NCBI RefSeq assembly: GCF_033110285.1
Contig: NZ_CP136995.1
Coordinates: forward strand, 1,240,001-1,304,000
Reading direction: 5' to 3'
DNA length: 64,000 nucleotides
Origin: Ottowia sp. SB7-C50
GTDB taxonomy: Bacteria > Pseudomonadota > Gammaproteobacteria > Burkholderiales > Burkholderiaceae_C
This document shows positions 9,950 to 19,374 of the stretch, piece after piece (within the stretch, counting starts at the first letter, position 1; the number at the start of each line of letters is the position of its first letter). Made by a program: the position numbers and the translations under genes. Below the pieces are notes generated by a model. That model saw nothing but the letters and a program-made list of their open reading frames with translations. It made no database searches and was not told the DNA's origin.

Positions 9950-10822
9950 TCAGCGGGCGCCGGGCGTCACGCGCCAGTTGGCACGCGCGTGGCTGGCGCG
10001 GTTGATGAGGCGCTCCAGCTCGTCGGCCTGGCCGCCCGCGATCAGGCGCTGGAACTCGGCCAGCGCGTGCTGGAACTTTTCGGCCTGGTGGGCCAGTTCT
10101 TCGCGGTTGGCGATCAGCACGTCGCGCCACATCTGCGGGTCGGACGCGGCAATGCGCGTGAAGTCGCGAAAGCCCGGCCCGGCCATCGACAGGTAGTCCT
10201 TGCCCTCGGCCTGCCCGGTGATGCTGTTCATCAGCGCAAAGGCGAGCAGGTGCGGCAGGTGGCTGACGGCGGCAAACGCCGCGTCGTGCGCTTCGGGCGA
10301 CATGGTGATCACCTCGCAACCCAGCGCACGCCACAGGTGTGTGGCCTGGTCCAGCTTGGCGGTCAGCGTGCGCTCGATCGGCGTCAGGATGACCTGCCGG
10401 CCCGCGTACAGGCCGGCGTCGGCGTTCTCGACGCCCGAGACCTCGCGCCCGGTGATGGGGTGGCAGGGCACGAACACGCCCACGTCCTGCTTGAGCACGC
10501 GGCGCGCCGCATCCACCACGTCGCGCTTGCTGGAGCCGACGTCGACGATCAGCATCTGGGGGCGGATCAGGTGGCGGATGGCCTTCAGCGTGGGCTCGGT
10601 CGCGGCCACGGGCACCGCCAGCACCACCAGGTCGGCACCCGACACCGCCATCAGCGCCGACGGCGCCTCGACGTCGATCACGCCCATCTGCAGCGCGCGT
10701 GCGGTGGTGGAGGGCGACTTGCTGTAGCCCACCACGCGGCGCACCAGGCCCGCGCGCTTGAGCGCAAGCGCCAGCGAGCCGCCCATCAGCCCGCAGCCGA
10801 TCAGTCCGAGTTGTTCAAACAT
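9950..10822 (-). CDS. tyrA: Prephenate dehydrogenase (tyrosine biosynthesis)
   Basis: A 290-residue NAD(P)-dependent enzyme that oxidatively decarboxylates prephenate to 4-hydroxyphenylpyruvate. It starts MFEQLGLIGCGLMGGSLALA, a Rossmann motif GxGxxGGS, and contains PCHPITGREVSGVENAD and the VSHLPHLLAFAL helix of the dimerisation domain. The ATG at 10820-10822 overlaps the pheA stop (ATGTTTGA), implying translational coupling; a GTG seven codons upstream is possible but lies deeper in pheA. No ACT or chorismate-mutase domain is present, so it is the monofunctional type. Confidence 0.93.
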   Translation of the reverse strand: MFEQLGLIGCGLMGGSLALALKRAGLVRRVVGYSKSPSTTARALQMGVIDVEAPSALMAVSGADLVVLAVPVAATEPTLKAIRHLIRPQMLIVDVGSSKRDVVDAARRVLKQDVGVFVPCHPITGREVSGVENADAGLYAGRQVILTPIERTLTAKLDQATHLWRALGCEVITMSPEAHDAAFAAVSHLPHLLAFALMNSITGQAEGKDYLSMAGPGFRDFTRIAASDPQMWRDVLIANREELAHQAEKFQHALAEFQRLIAGGQADELERLINRASHARANWRVTPGAR

Positions 10823-11924
10823 CTTGTCCCAGGGGGTAGGCACCCAGCATCTTGTAGAACGCGCAGTACGCCTGCAGCTCGGACAGCGCGGCCGCCACGT
10901 TGGGCTCGCTCGGGTGGCCTTGCAGGTCGATGTAGAAGTAGTACTCCCACTTGCCCGACTTGGCGGGGCGCGATTCGAAGCGGGTCATCGAGACCTTGTG
11001 CTTTTTCAGCGGCGTCAGCATGTCGTGCACCGACCCCGGCTTGTTGGGCACCGACACCACGATGCTGGTGCAGTCGCGCCCGGACGCCGCGGGCATGGCC
11101 AGCGTCTGCGGCAGGCAGATGATGGCGAAACGCGTGCGGTTGTACGCCTCGTCCTGAATGGCGTGGGCCACCACGTGCAGCCCGAACTGCGCCGCCGCGC
11201 GGTCGCTGGCCAGCGCAGCCCAGGTGGGCTGGGTGGCCGCCAGGCGCGCGCCTTCGGCGTTGCTTGACACGGCGCGGCGCTCGGCGTGGGGCAGGTGGGC
11301 CGTCAGCCAGCCCTGGCACTGCATCAGCGCTTGCGGATGCGCCAGCACCACCTCGACGCCTTCGAGCGCATTGACCTGGCGCAGCAGGTTGTGGCGCACC
11401 AGCATGCTGACTTCGCCGACCGTGTGCACGGGGGAATGCAGGAACAGGTCGAACGAGCGAGCCACCACGCCTTCGGTGGTGTTTTCCATGCCGACCACGC
11501 CGAACTGGGCCGTGCCGGCGGCGGTGGCGTGAAACACCTCGTCGAAGCTGCTGCAGTAAATCAGGTTGGCCGCGCTGCCGAAGAATTCGATGGCGGCCTG
11601 CTCGCAGAACGTGCCCTGCGGGCCCAGCACGGCCACGCGCTGCGGCACTTCAAGTGCCAGGCAGGCCGACATGATCTCGCGCCAGATGGCCGCCACGTGC
11701 GGGTTCTGCAGCGGGCCGGGGTTGGCCTGCTGCACCTTGTCGATGACCTGGGCCACGCGGTCGGGGCGGAAGAAGGGCGTGCCTTCCTGCCGCTTGAGTT
11801 CGCCCACTTCCTCGGCCACCCGGGCGCGCTCGTTGAGCAGCGACAGCAATTGCGCATCCAGGCTGTCGATCCGTACGCGCAGCTTGGCCAGGGCGTCGGA
11901 CTGGATGGGAGAGGGGTTGCTCAT
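10815..11924 (-). CDS. pheA: Chorismate mutase / prephenate dehydratase (P-protein)
   Basis: A 369-residue bifunctional enzyme leading to phenylpyruvate. Residues ~5-95 are an AroQ-type chorismate mutase helix bundle (LRVRIDSLDAQLLSLLNERA); ~100-280 the prephenate dehydratase domain (LGPQGTFCEQAA, GVVGMENTTEGVV, and NRTRF with the catalytic Thr); ~290-369 an ACT domain with the ESRP motif that binds phenylalanine for feedback inhibition. It heads the pheA-tyrA-aroA-cmk-rpsA run. The serC gene usually found just upstream in Burkholderiales is absent here. Confidence 0.95.
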   Translation of the reverse strand: MSNPSPIQSDALAKLRVRIDSLDAQLLSLLNERARVAEEVGELKRQEGTPFFRPDRVAQVIDKVQQANPGPLQNPHVAAIWREIMSACLALEVPQRVAVLGPQGTFCEQAAIEFFGSAANLIYCSSFDEVFHATAAGTAQFGVVGMENTTEGVVARSFDLFLHSPVHTVGEVSMLVRHNLLRQVNALEGVEVVLAHPQALMQCQGWLTAHLPHAERRAVSSNAEGARLAATQPTWAALASDRAAAQFGLHVVAHAIQDEAYNRTRFAIICLPQTLAMPAASGRDCTSIVVSVPNKPGSVHDMLTPLKKHKVSMTRFESRPAKSGKWEYYFYIDLQGHPSEPNVAAALSELQAYCAFYKMLGAYPLGQDV

Positions 11925-11947
11925 GCGCGGTCAGGGGTTCGGACAAT

Positions 11948-11978
11948 GAAATGCGCCGGCGTATGGAACGCCGGCGCA
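11948..11978 (-). terminator. Terminator-like hairpin after the DUF2059 gene
   Basis: A perfect 11-bp GC-rich stem (TGCGCCGGCGT at 11952-11962 with 11968-11978, 5-nt loop), followed on the minus strand by TTTCATT. The stem is strong and the U-tract short, so termination of the gyrA-DUF2059 transcript may be partial. Confidence 0.55.
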
Positions 11979-11998
11979 GACGCGAAACAGCGCGAACT

Positions 11999-12571
11999 TT
12001 ACTTCTTGGCGGGCGCCGCGCCGCTGCCGGCCGCGTTGACGATGCGCGTGGCGGCGCTGTCGAAGTTCTTGGCGCCGGCTTCGACGGCGGGCTTGGTGGC
12101 GTCGACCACGCGCTTGGCCCACGCGTTGGTGGCGTCGGGGCCGAGCGCCTGGAACTTGGCGCTGACCGGCGATTCGAGGTAGGTGATGATGGTTTTCAGC
12201 TCGTCCTCGGACAGCTTTTCCATGAAGATCGGCACCAGCGCGGCTTCGGCGGCCTTGCCGGTTTGCGCTTCGACGGTCTTGTAGGTGCTTTCGGCGAACT
12301 TCTTCAGCTCGACGTCCAGCTTGTCGCGCACGTCCTTCTGGCGCGCGGGCGGCACGGTTTCGTCCAGCCGCTGCGACCAGCCGGCCAGCACCGGGCCGAC
12401 GGCGCTGTCGGTCAGTTGCCCGGCCAGGGCGGCGCTGTCGGCCTTGGCCTGAATCTGCGCCAGCTTGGTGGCCAGCGCGCGCTTGTCATTTTGGGCGATT
12501 GCGCTGGTGGATACTGCGCAGGCAGCTACCAAAACAATAGCTGCGGGGATGCGGGAAAAAATGGCTCTCAC
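11999..12571 (-). CDS. Exported DUF2059 family protein
   Basis: A 190-residue protein with an N-terminal signal peptide (IPAAIVLVAACAVSTSAIA, cleavage before QNDKR) and a helical DUF2059 domain (residues ~75-150: ESTYKTVEAQTGKAAEAALV ... LSEDELKTIITYLESPV). DUF2059 proteins are periplasmic and of unknown function. The GTG start lies five bases after the gyrA stop, so it is transcribed with gyrA. Its signal-peptide region overlaps a copy of the dispersed AGCTA/TAGCT repeat (12500-12545), an odd place for a repeat. Confidence 0.8.
   Translation of the reverse strand: MRAIFSRIPAAIVLVAACAVSTSAIAQNDKRALATKLAQIQAKADSAALAGQLTDSAVGPVLAGWSQRLDETVPPARQKDVRDKLDVELKKFAESTYKTVEAQTGKAAEAALVPIFMEKLSEDELKTIITYLESPVSAKFQALGPDATNAWAKRVVDATKPAVEAGAKNFDSAATRIVNAAGSGAAPAKK
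12495..12546. repeat. Dispersed palindromic repeat inside the DUF2059 signal-peptide codons
   Basis: Shows the same two hairpins as the copies in aroA and earP: GCGC...GCGC (12501-12519) and CAGCTA...TAGCTG (12522-12543). It encodes part of the exported protein's leader. More diverged than the other copies. Confidence 0.5.
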
Positions 12572-12576
12572 TGGTG

Positions 12577-15234
12577 TTACTCCGTTGGGGAAGACTGGGG
12601 TTCATCGGCACCGTTGTCCTGCGCATCGTTTTCGACGATGCGTTGCAGGCCGCTGAGCTGGGCGCCGTCGTCGAGCGCGATCAGGGTGACGCCTTGCGTG
12701 GCGCGCCCCATCTCGCGAATCTCGGCCACGCGGGTACGCACCAGCACGCCTTTGTCGGTGATCAGCATGATCTCATCCTCAACGCCGACCAGCGTCGCGG
12801 CGACGACCTTGCCGTTGCGTTCGCTTTGCTGAATGGCGATCATGCCCTTGGTGCCACGGCCGTGGCGGGTGTATTCGGTAATCTGGGTGCGCTTTCCGTA
12901 ACCGTTCTCGGTGGCGGTAAGAACGCTGTTGCGCGCGTTTGGTTCCGTGCCCGGCTCGGCGGCCTCGGCGTCGGCCACCAGCATGGCGATGACGCTTTGG
13001 CCTTCTTCCAGCTGCATGCCGCGCACGCCGCGCGTGTCGCGGCCCAGCGCGCGCACGTCGTTTTCGTCGAAGCGCACGGCCTTGCCGCCGTCGGAGAACA
13101 GCATCACGTCATGCTGCCCGTCGGTGACGGCGGCGCCAATGAGCTGGTCGCCGTCGTCGAGCTTGATGGCGATGATGCCGATCTTGCGCGGGTTGCTGAA
13201 TTCGTCGAGCGCGGTCTTCTTCACGGTGCCGCCAGCGGTGGCCATGAAGATGTAGTGGTCGGCCGGGAAGCTGCGGTTGTCACCGGTCAGCGGCAGCACC
13301 ACGTTGATTTTTTCGCCCTCCTGCAGCGGGAACATGTTGACGATCGGCCGCCCGCGCGAACCGCGTGAGCCCGAAGGCACTTCCCACACCTTGAGCCAGT
13401 ACAGCCGCCCGCGGTTGGAAAAGCACAGGATGTAGTCGTGCGTGTTGGCGATGAAGAGCTGGTCGATCCAGTCGTCTTCCTTGGTCGCCGTGGCCTGCTT
13501 GCCGCGCCCGCCGCGCTTTTGCGAGCGGTATTCGGACAGCGGCTGCGCCTTGATGTAACCGGCGTGGCTGAGCGTCACCACCATGTCGGTGGGGGTGATC
13601 AGGTCTTCGGTGGCCAGGTCCTGCGCGTTGTGCTCGATGGTGGAGCGGCGCGCGCCTTCCTTGGTCTGGCCGAATTCGGTCTTGAGCGCGGCGAGTTCTT
13701 CACCAATGATGGTCGACACGCGCGACGGCTTGGCCAGGATGTCGAGCAGGTCCTCGATCTCGGCCATCACTTCCTTGTATTCGGCGACGATCTTGTCCTG
13801 CTCCAGCCCGGTCAGGCGCTGCAGGCGCATCTGCAGAATCTCTTGCGCCTGGGTCTCCGACAGGCGGTACAGGCCGTCGGGCTGCAGGCCGTAGGCGCGG
13901 TCCAGGTCCTCGGGGCGGTAGTCGTCGGCGCTGATGGTGACACCGTCTTCGCGCGTGCGCGTCAGCATCTCGCGCACCAGCGCGCTGTCCCAGCTGCGCG
14001 CCATCAGCTCGGTCTTGGCGACCGGCGGCGTGGGCGACTCGCGGATGATGCGGATGAACTCGTCGATGTTGGCCAGCGCCACCGCCAGGCCTTCCAGCAC
14101 GTGGCCGCGCTCGCGGGCCTTGCGCAGGTCGAACACGGTGCGGCGTGTGACCACTTCGCGGCGGTGCTGCAGAAAGACCTGGACCAGTTCCTTCAGGTTG
14201 CACAGCTTGGGCTGGCCGTCGATCAGCGCCACCATGTTGACGCCGAAGGTGTCCTGCAGCTGCGTCTGCTTGTACAGGTTGTTCAGCACCACCTCGGGCA
14301 CTTCGCCGCGCTTGAGTTCGATCACCAGGCGCATGCCCGACTTGTCGGACTCGTCCTGGATGTGGCTGATGCCTTCGAGCTTCTTCTCGTGCACCAGCTC
14401 GGCCATGCGCTCCTGCAGCGTCTTCTTGTTGACCTGGTAGGGGATCTCGTCAACGATGATGGCCTGGCGCTGGCCCTTGTCGATGTCCTCGAAATGCACC
14501 TTGGCACGCATCACCACGCGGCCGCGCCCTGTGCGATAGCCGTCCTTGACGCCTTGCACGCCATAGATAATGCCGCCGGTGGGGAAGTCGGGCGCGGGCA
14601 CGATTTCCATCAGTTCGTCGATGCTGGCCTCGGGGTGGTGCAGCAGGTGCAGGCAGGCGTCCACCACTTCGTTGAGGTTGTGCGGTGGAATGTTGGTGGC
14701 CATGCCCACGGCAATACCGCCGGATCCGTTGATCAGCAGGTTGGGCAGTCGTGTCGGCAGGACGGTGGGCTCCAACTCCTTGCCGTCGTAGTTGGGCACC
14801 ATATCGACGGTCTGCTTGTCGATATCGGCCAGAATTTCGCTGGAGATCTTTTCCAGCCGGCATTCGGTGTAGCGGTAGGCGGCGGCGCTGTCGCCATCGA
14901 CCGAGCCGAAGTTGCCCTGACCATCGATGAGCGGATAGCGCATCGAAAAGTCCTGCGCCATGCGCACCAGCGCTTCGTAGGTGGCCGAATCGCCGTGCGG
15001 GTGAAAGCGGCCCAGCACGTCACCCACGACGCGCGCGCACTTCACGTAAGGGCGGTTCCAGACGTTGTTGGCCTCGTGCATCGAAAACAGCACGCGGCGA
15101 TGCACCGGCTTCAGGCCGTCACGGGCGTCCGGCAGGGCTCGACCCACGATCACGCTCATGGCGTAATCGAGGTAGCTTCGCCGCATCTCCTCCTCTAGAC
15201 TGATCGGGAGGGTTTCCTTGGCGAATGAAGTCAT
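12577..15234 (-). CDS. gyrA: DNA gyrase subunit A
   Basis: An 885-residue type II topoisomerase subunit that introduces negative supercoils with GyrB. It starts [20 protein letters not shown]; catalytic Tyr122 lies in AAAYRYTEC, numbered as in E. coli. The quinolone-resistance region reads [17 protein letters not shown] with Ser83 (wild-type-like) and Glu at position 87, where E. coli has Asp. The C-terminal beta-pinwheel carries the GyrA box (QKRGGRGK). No clear Shine-Dalgarno precedes the ATG; the leader is AT-rich (TATATATA). Confidence 0.98.
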   Translation of the reverse strand: MTSFAKETLPISLEEEMRRSYLDYAMSVIVGRALPDARDGLKPVHRRVLFSMHEANNVWNRPYVKCARVVGDVLGRFHPHGDSATYEALVRMAQDFSMRYPLIDGQGNFGSVDGDSAAAYRYTECRLEKISSEILADIDKQTVDMVPNYDGKELEPTVLPTRLPNLLINGSGGIAVGMATNIPPHNLNEVVDACLHLLHHPEASIDELMEIVPAPDFPTGGIIYGVQGVKDGYRTGRGRVVMRAKVHFEDIDKGQRQAIIVDEIPYQVNKKTLQERMAELVHEKKLEGISHIQDESDKSGMRLVIELKRGEVPEVVLNNLYKQTQLQDTFGVNMVALIDGQPKLCNLKELVQVFLQHRREVVTRRTVFDLRKARERGHVLEGLAVALANIDEFIRIIRESPTPPVAKTELMARSWDSALVREMLTRTREDGVTISADDYRPEDLDRAYGLQPDGLYRLSETQAQEILQMRLQRLTGLEQDKIVAEYKEVMAEIEDLLDILAKPSRVSTIIGEELAALKTEFGQTKEGARRSTIEHNAQDLATEDLITPTDMVVTLSHAGYIKAQPLSEYRSQKRGGRGKQATATKEDDWIDQLFIANTHDYILCFSNRGRLYWLKVWEVPSGSRGSRGRPIVNMFPLQEGEKINVVLPLTGDNRSFPADHYIFMATAGGTVKKTALDEFSNPRKIGIIAIKLDDGDQLIGAAVTDGQHDVMLFSDGGKAVRFDENDVRALGRDTRGVRGMQLEEGQSVIAMLVADAEAAEPGTEPNARNSVLTATENGYGKRTQITEYTRHGRGTKGMIAIQQSERNGKVVAATLVGVEDEIMLITDKGVLVRTRVAEIREMGRATQGVTLIALDDGAQLSGLQRIVENDAQDNGADEPQSSPTE

Positions 15235-15431
15235 ATATATAAAAGGGTCGCCCCAACGCAGGCAAAGGGTTCGATTTTAGGCGCTTTGAGTTGTAGCTTT
15301 GCAGCAACAAACCCCGCCAATCGGGGCCTTGTCTGACGGTTCCAGCCGCCCATCTGCTAAGAATGCGCAAGGACGTGTGGCACAATCAATCCAACGTTTT
15401 TGGTGGTGGTCACTTGAAGCGTCCGATTTAT

Positions 15432-15455
15432 CGCAGCCCGGCTGCGGCTTTTTTC
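15432..15455 (+). promoter_or_regulatory. Attenuator-like hairpin in the ompA leader
   Basis: A 6-bp stem CGCAGC/GCTGCG (15432-15437 with 15441-15446) followed by GCTTTTTT, located 15-38 nt upstream of the ompA start codon and just before its GAGGAG ribosome site. It could terminate read-through or shape the leader mRNA. No experimental support. Confidence 0.35.
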
Positions 15456-15469
15456 CCCTGAGGAGAACC

Positions 15470-16123
15470 ATGAAGAAACTGAACAAAGTAGCGATCATGT
15501 TCGCTGTTGCAACCGTGGCTGGTTCCGCCTTCGCAGCTGGCTCGACGATCAACTCCGACAACTGGCGTAACGGCCATGGCAACCTGATCTGGAAAAACGG
15601 CACGAACGAACTGTGCTGGCGCGATGCCTTCTGGACGCCCGCCACCGCCGCTCCTGGCTGCGATGGCGCCCTGGAAGCGCCCAAGGCTGCTCCGGCTCCT
15701 GCGCCTGCTGCTGCTCCGGCACCTGCCGCCAAGGCTCCGGCTCCGGCTCCCGCACCTGCCGTCGCCGCCCAGAAAGTGACCTACGCCGCCGACGCCTTCT
15801 TCGACTTCGACAAGTCGGTGCTGAAGCCCGAAGGCCGCGCCAAGCTGGACGACCTGGTCAGCAAGATCAAGGGCATCAACCTGGAAGTGATCATCGCCGT
15901 CGGCCACACCGACTCGATCGGTTCCGATGCTTACAACCAGCGCCTGTCGGTGCGTCGTGCCGAAGCCGTGAAGGCCTACCTGGTCTCCAAGGGCATTGAG
16001 CGCAACCGCATCTACACCGAAGGCAAGGGCGAGAAGCAGCCTATCGCTGACAACCGCACCGCCGAAGGCCGCGCGAAGAACCGCCGCGTTGAAGTCGAAG
16101 TGGTTGGCACGCGCGCCAACTGA
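15470..16123 (+). CDS. ompA: OmpA family outer-membrane / peptidoglycan-binding protein
   Basis: A 217-residue protein beginning MKKLNKVAIMFAVATVAG (signal peptide, cleavage after AFA), preceded by GAGGAG. A short N-terminal domain (NLIWKNGTNELCWRDAFWTP) typical of betaproteobacterial OmpA-like proteins is followed by an Ala/Pro-rich linker (~65-100) and an OmpA C-terminal domain (FFDFDKSVLKPEGR, VGHTDSIGSDAYNQRLSVRR, GKGEKQPIADNRTAEGRAKN) that binds diaminopimelate of peptidoglycan. There is no eight-stranded barrel, so it is a periplasmic anchor rather than a porin. It has its own strong terminator, consistent with high expression. Confidence 0.93.
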   Translation: MKKLNKVAIMFAVATVAGSAFAAGSTINSDNWRNGHGNLIWKNGTNELCWRDAFWTPATAAPGCDGALEAPKAAPAPAPAAAPAPAAKAPAPAPAPAVAAQKVTYAADAFFDFDKSVLKPEGRAKLDDLVSKIKGINLEVIIAVGHTDSIGSDAYNQRLSVRRAEAVKAYLVSKGIERNRIYTEGKGEKQPIADNRTAEGRAKNRRVEVEVVGTRAN

Positions 16124-16143
16124 TCGACCTGAGACGGTGAAAG

Positions 16144-16177
16144 AAAGCCTTGGGGGCGAAAGCCTCCAGGGCTTTTT
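16144..16177 (+). terminator. Rho-independent terminator of ompA
   Basis: A 13-bp stem with one or two G-U pairs (AAAGCCTTGGGGG pairing with CCTCCAGGGCTTT) followed by TTTTT. Sits 20 nt after the ompA stop. Confidence 0.85.
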
Positions 16178-16201
16178 GTCTTTTTGGGGTGTGATGCTGG
16201 T

Positions 16202-16687
16202 GTGACAAGTCCCGCCACGCGCTGGCTGCGCGGCCTGCTGCTGTTGATTGGTCTGGTGGCGACGAGCAGCGCCGGTGCGGCGTCGGTCTGCGACCTGAGC
16301 GGACTGGGCCACGACGCCGCAGCGCAGGCGAGGGTGCACGTCCTGCTGTCGCCGCGCATGCCCTATGCCCTTCTGGAATGGCCGCGCATGGCCGATGCGG
16401 CGCGCCAGGCGGGAATCGCCGTGGTGGCGTACCGCGACCCTCGCGTTCCTTGGGATGAGTGGCAGGCAGCCACGCAGAGCCAAGGTCTTGCCGACTTGCT
16501 GGATGTGCCCGTGCTGGAGGAGCAGATTGCCGCTGCCTGTGGCATGCTGAACCACGCCCCTGCGGCCATCGTGACCCGCTGTGGCCGCACGCACCCGTGG
16601 CCCATCCTGGGCGTGATGCCGGTGGCCGCTTGGCGGCAGCTACTGCAATCTCGCCACGACGATCTGGAGCGACAGGCATGCCGCTGA
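16202..16687 (+). CDS. Exported protein of unknown function
   Basis: About 161 residues from a GTG start; a TTG further upstream lies inside the ompA terminator and was rejected. An N-terminal signal peptide (WLRGLLLLIGLVATSSAGA) precedes a small periplasmic domain with four cysteines (C in SVCDL, AACGM, TRCGR, QACR). I do not recognise the family. The body alternates hydrophobic beta-strands and helices (VHVLLSPRMPYALLEW, GIAVVAYRDPRVPWDEW), compatible with a thioredoxin-like or receiver-like fold, but no CxxC is present. Its stop overlaps the next gene's start (ATGCCGCTGA), so the two form an operon inserted between ompA and ubiG. Confidence 0.65.
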   Translation: MTSPATRWLRGLLLLIGLVATSSAGAASVCDLSGLGHDAAAQARVHVLLSPRMPYALLEWPRMADAARQAGIAVVAYRDPRVPWDEWQAATQSQGLADLLDVPVLEEQIAAACGMLNHAPAAIVTRCGRTHPWPILGVMPVAAWRQLLQSRHDDLERQACR

Positions 16688-17913
16688 AATCTTCGCGTGC
16701 CTTCCACGCGGCCCCTGTAGCGCTGCTGCTGGGCTGCGCCAGCGCGGTTGCCGATGCCGTTCCTCCGCCAGCCAATACCTGCATTGCGCCGCTGACCTAT
16801 CTGCCGCTGGACGCGCGCGAAGTCGGCGGTGACGACCGGGGCGCGCCTGTCCTGGGTACGTATGAGCGCATCAGCCCGGACGGCCGCTTCATTCTGCGCT
16901 CCTATTCAGGCGCCCGCCTGGGCAAAGTCAGCCTGATGGAACTGCCAGAATCGACCGGGCAAGTCAAGGTATTTCGCACGCCGTTGTCGAACGAAGCGTT
17001 TCCGGTGCAGGGCACGTGGCGCTACCTGGTCGACGTCAACGGCGATCACTATCGTTTTGCGTCCGTTTTGACGCAGCAGACGGCGGCGCGGCCACTGTTC
17101 AAGGGCGGCATGACCGGGTTTTACGCCGCGGCGTCCGAAGGGTTGGCACCTTCCGCTGCATCGTCCGTCGCCTCGGCTGGCGTGTCGAAGCGCGACACGG
17201 TCCTCATCCGTTCTCTCAGCTGGCCGCAGAGCGCCGACCCTGACACCCAGGGCGTCGGCCCGCTGCAATTGGCGACCATCGAGGTGGAAGACGATGGCAG
17301 GTCGGCCCGGCTGGTCCGCAGCGATGGCCCGACGTTCATTTGCAGCGGGCGGGCGCCGGTGGACGGCAACGTCTACGCACTGCCCATGCTGTCGGTGGAT
17401 GGCACCGAGTTTTCCGCCATTCCGCAGGCGCCACGCAGTGGCCAGCCGTCGATGCGGGTGTACGGTCTGGCAACGCCCGGCGCATCCGACGCCCATCCCT
17501 GTGACCTGCGGGCCGACCTGGGCTTTTCGCCCAGCAAGGCGGTGTCGGGCTTTGCCAGCAGTGGGCAGGCGGCGTGGCTCACCTACAGCGACCTGGGCAG
17601 CGTCTACGTTTATGACCGGGACCTGCGCCAGACCTTTCGCATGGACCACGCACGTCATCGCGTGCTGGCCAGTGCCTTTCCGGGCCTGACGCGCGACGGG
17701 CGCGTCATTTATGGCGCCACCTGGCGCAACTGCGCAGACGCCGCCGCGTGCCCGGAGCAGGCAGGCTACGTCGTGGCCGACCCGTATCAAAGCGAAGCCT
17801 GGCGTGCCTACTGGCGCAGCCGCGGCGCCCCCCTGCCGAAGGTCTGCATCACGCAGGCCGAAGTCGCCGCCGAGCGCGAGCGCTTTTCGCGCTTTCATCG
17901 CCTGGCGCGCTGA
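16678..17913 (+). CDS. Exported protein of unknown function, possibly beta-propeller
   Basis: A 411-residue protein with a signal peptide ([16 protein letters not shown]; the LLLGC stretch might also be read as a lipobox). Repeated stretches such as [36 protein letters not shown] and [18 protein letters not shown] resemble WD40/TolB-like propeller blades (xSPDGrxI). No catalytic motif is evident. Six cysteines could form disulfides. It is translationally coupled to the small exported protein before it, and both probably act together in the periplasm or at the outer membrane. Function unknown. Confidence 0.65.
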   Translation: MPLKSSRAFHAAPVALLLGCASAVADAVPPPANTCIAPLTYLPLDAREVGGDDRGAPVLGTYERISPDGRFILRSYSGARLGKVSLMELPESTGQVKVFRTPLSNEAFPVQGTWRYLVDVNGDHYRFASVLTQQTAARPLFKGGMTGFYAAASEGLAPSAASSVASAGVSKRDTVLIRSLSWPQSADPDTQGVGPLQLATIEVEDDGRSARLVRSDGPTFICSGRAPVDGNVYALPMLSVDGTEFSAIPQAPRSGQPSMRVYGLATPGASDAHPCDLRADLGFSPSKAVSGFASSGQAAWLTYSDLGSVYVYDRDLRQTFRMDHARHRVLASAFPGLTRDGRVIYGATWRNCADAAACPEQAGYVVADPYQSEAWRAYWRSRGAPLPKVCITQAEVAAERERFSRFHRLAR

Positions 17914-17957
17914 CTGCCTTCAACCCTTGCATCACGTGGGCATGGGACAATCCGCCC

Positions 17958-18681
17958 ATGACTGCTTCTGCCAACGTGGACCCGGCCGAACTGGCCAAAT
18001 TTTCATCGCTGGCCCATCGCTGGTGGGATCTGGAGGGCGAATTCGGCCCACTGCACGCCATCAACCCCCCTGCGCCTGGAATGGATCGAAAGCATTGCGC
18101 CGCTGGACGGCGCGCAGGTGCTCGACGTCGGATGCGGCGGTGGCATCCTGGCCGACGCCATGGCGCGCAAGGGGGCCGACGTGCTGGGCATCGACCTGGC
18201 CGACAAGTCGCTCAAGGTCGCGCAACTTCATGCGCTGGACGCCGGCACGCCGCGCATTGCGTACCGACACGTCGCCGCCGAAGCGCTGGCAGCCGAACAG
18301 CCCGGCAGCTTCGACGTCGTCACCTGCATGGAAATGCTGGAGCACGTGCCCGATCCGGCTTCCATCGTGCAGGCCTGTGCGCATTTGGCCAAGCCGGGCG
18401 GATGGGTGTTCTTCTCCACCATCAACCGCAACCCCAAGTCGTTCCTGTTCGCCATCCTGGGCGCCGAATACCTGCTCAACCTGGTGCCGCGCGGCACGCA
18501 CGAATATGCACGCCTGTTGCGCCCCAGCGAACTGAGCCACTTCTGTCGTACCGCCGGCCTGGCCGTGCAGCACAGCCGCGGGCTTGAATACAACCCGGTC
18601 ACGCGCCGCTATCGCCTGTCGCGCGACACCAGCGTCAACTACATGCTGGCCGCGCGCAAACCGGTTGACGCCGGCGGCTGA
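17958..18681 (+). pseudogene. ubiG: Ubiquinone biosynthesis O-methyltransferase, +1 frameshift in a C6 run
   Basis: UbiG performs both O-methylations of ubiquinone synthesis. The N-terminus reads [20 protein letters not shown] then [17 protein letters not shown], and the C-terminal two thirds, in another frame, contains SAM-binding motif [17 protein letters not shown], plus [16 protein letters not shown] and the INRNPKSF motif. The break is at six C (18065-18070); with five C the frame reads [18 protein letters not shown], exactly the family consensus, giving 240 residues. No other defect is seen, so it is probably an intact gene with a sequencing error. It is followed 14 nt later by gph, a common ubiG-gph pairing. 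Confidence 0.9.
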
Positions 18682-18695
18682 AGCAGGGCGCGCCC

Positions 18696-19361
18696 ATGTT
18701 TCGCCACGTGCGTTGCGTGCTGTTCGACCTGGACGGGACGCTCATCGACAGCGCTGCCGACCTGGGCTTGGCTGCCGACGAAATGCGTGTCGCGCGCGGT
18801 CTGCCGTCGCTGCCCACCGCGGCCTACCGCGCCAGCGCCGGATCGGGGGCGCGCGGCATGCTGGGCATCGCGTTTGGCTTGACGCCCGAGCATGCCGACT
18901 ATGCCGCCTTGCGCGAAGAATTCTTCGACCGCTACGAGCAGCGCATGCTGCGCCTGACGCGCCCGTTCGACGACGTGGGCGAATTGCTGGACGGCCTGGC
19001 GCAGCGCCAGATGGCCTGGGGCGTCGTCACCAACAAGTCCCGCCGCTTCACCCTGCCCCTGGCCGCCGCCATGCCGCTGTTCAAGGGCGCTGCCGCCATC
19101 GTCTGCGGCGACACCACGCCGCACACCAAGCCGCATCCCGCGCCCCTGCTCGAAGCCATGCGACAGGCCGGCGTAGCGCCCGGCCATTGCCTGTACGTTG
19201 GTGACGACGAACGCGACATGCAGGCCGGCCGCGCAGCCGGCGTGCCGACCGTCGCCGCCTGCTATGGTTACCTGGGCGCAGAGGCCGATGTACGCCGATG
19301 GCCTGCCGACGCCTGGATCCATCGACCCAGCGACCTCTTGAAATTGCTGCAGTCGGACTAA
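18696..19361 (+). CDS. gph: Phosphoglycolate phosphatase (HAD family)
   Basis: A 221-residue HAD-superfamily phosphatase that removes 2-phosphoglycolate formed during DNA repair or by oxygenation. Motif I VLFDLDGTLIDSA holds the nucleophile and acid-base aspartates; motif II VVTNKS; motif III Lys in PHTKPHPAP; motif IV YVGDDERDMQAGRAAG. A helical cap lies between motifs I and II. Its 3' end contains the probable ssrA promoter, since only 13 nt separate the stop from the tmRNA start. Confidence 0.9.
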   Translation: MFRHVRCVLFDLDGTLIDSAADLGLAADEMRVARGLPSLPTAAYRASAGSGARGMLGIAFGLTPEHADYAALREEFFDRYEQRMLRLTRPFDDVGELLDGLAQRQMAWGVVTNKSRRFTLPLAAAMPLFKGAAAIVCGDTTPHTKPHPAPLLEAMRQAGVAPGHCLYVGDDERDMQAGRAAGVPTVAACYGYLGAEADVRRWPADAWIHRPSDLLKLLQSD

Positions 19362-19364
19362 AAT
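19338..19364 (+). promoter_or_regulatory. Probable sigma-70 promoter of ssrA within the gph 3' end
   Basis: TTGAAA (19338-19343) and TAAAAT (19359-19364) separated by 15 bp, with the -10 box ending 10 nt before the mature tmRNA 5' end. Spacing is short, so the exact -35 is uncertain. Confidence 0.5.
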
Positions 19365-19374
19365 ACCCTGCACA

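Noticed and set aside
13438..15198. 586-codon plus-strand frame opposite gyrA
   Set aside because: Antisense shadow; no motif, and gyrA is certain.
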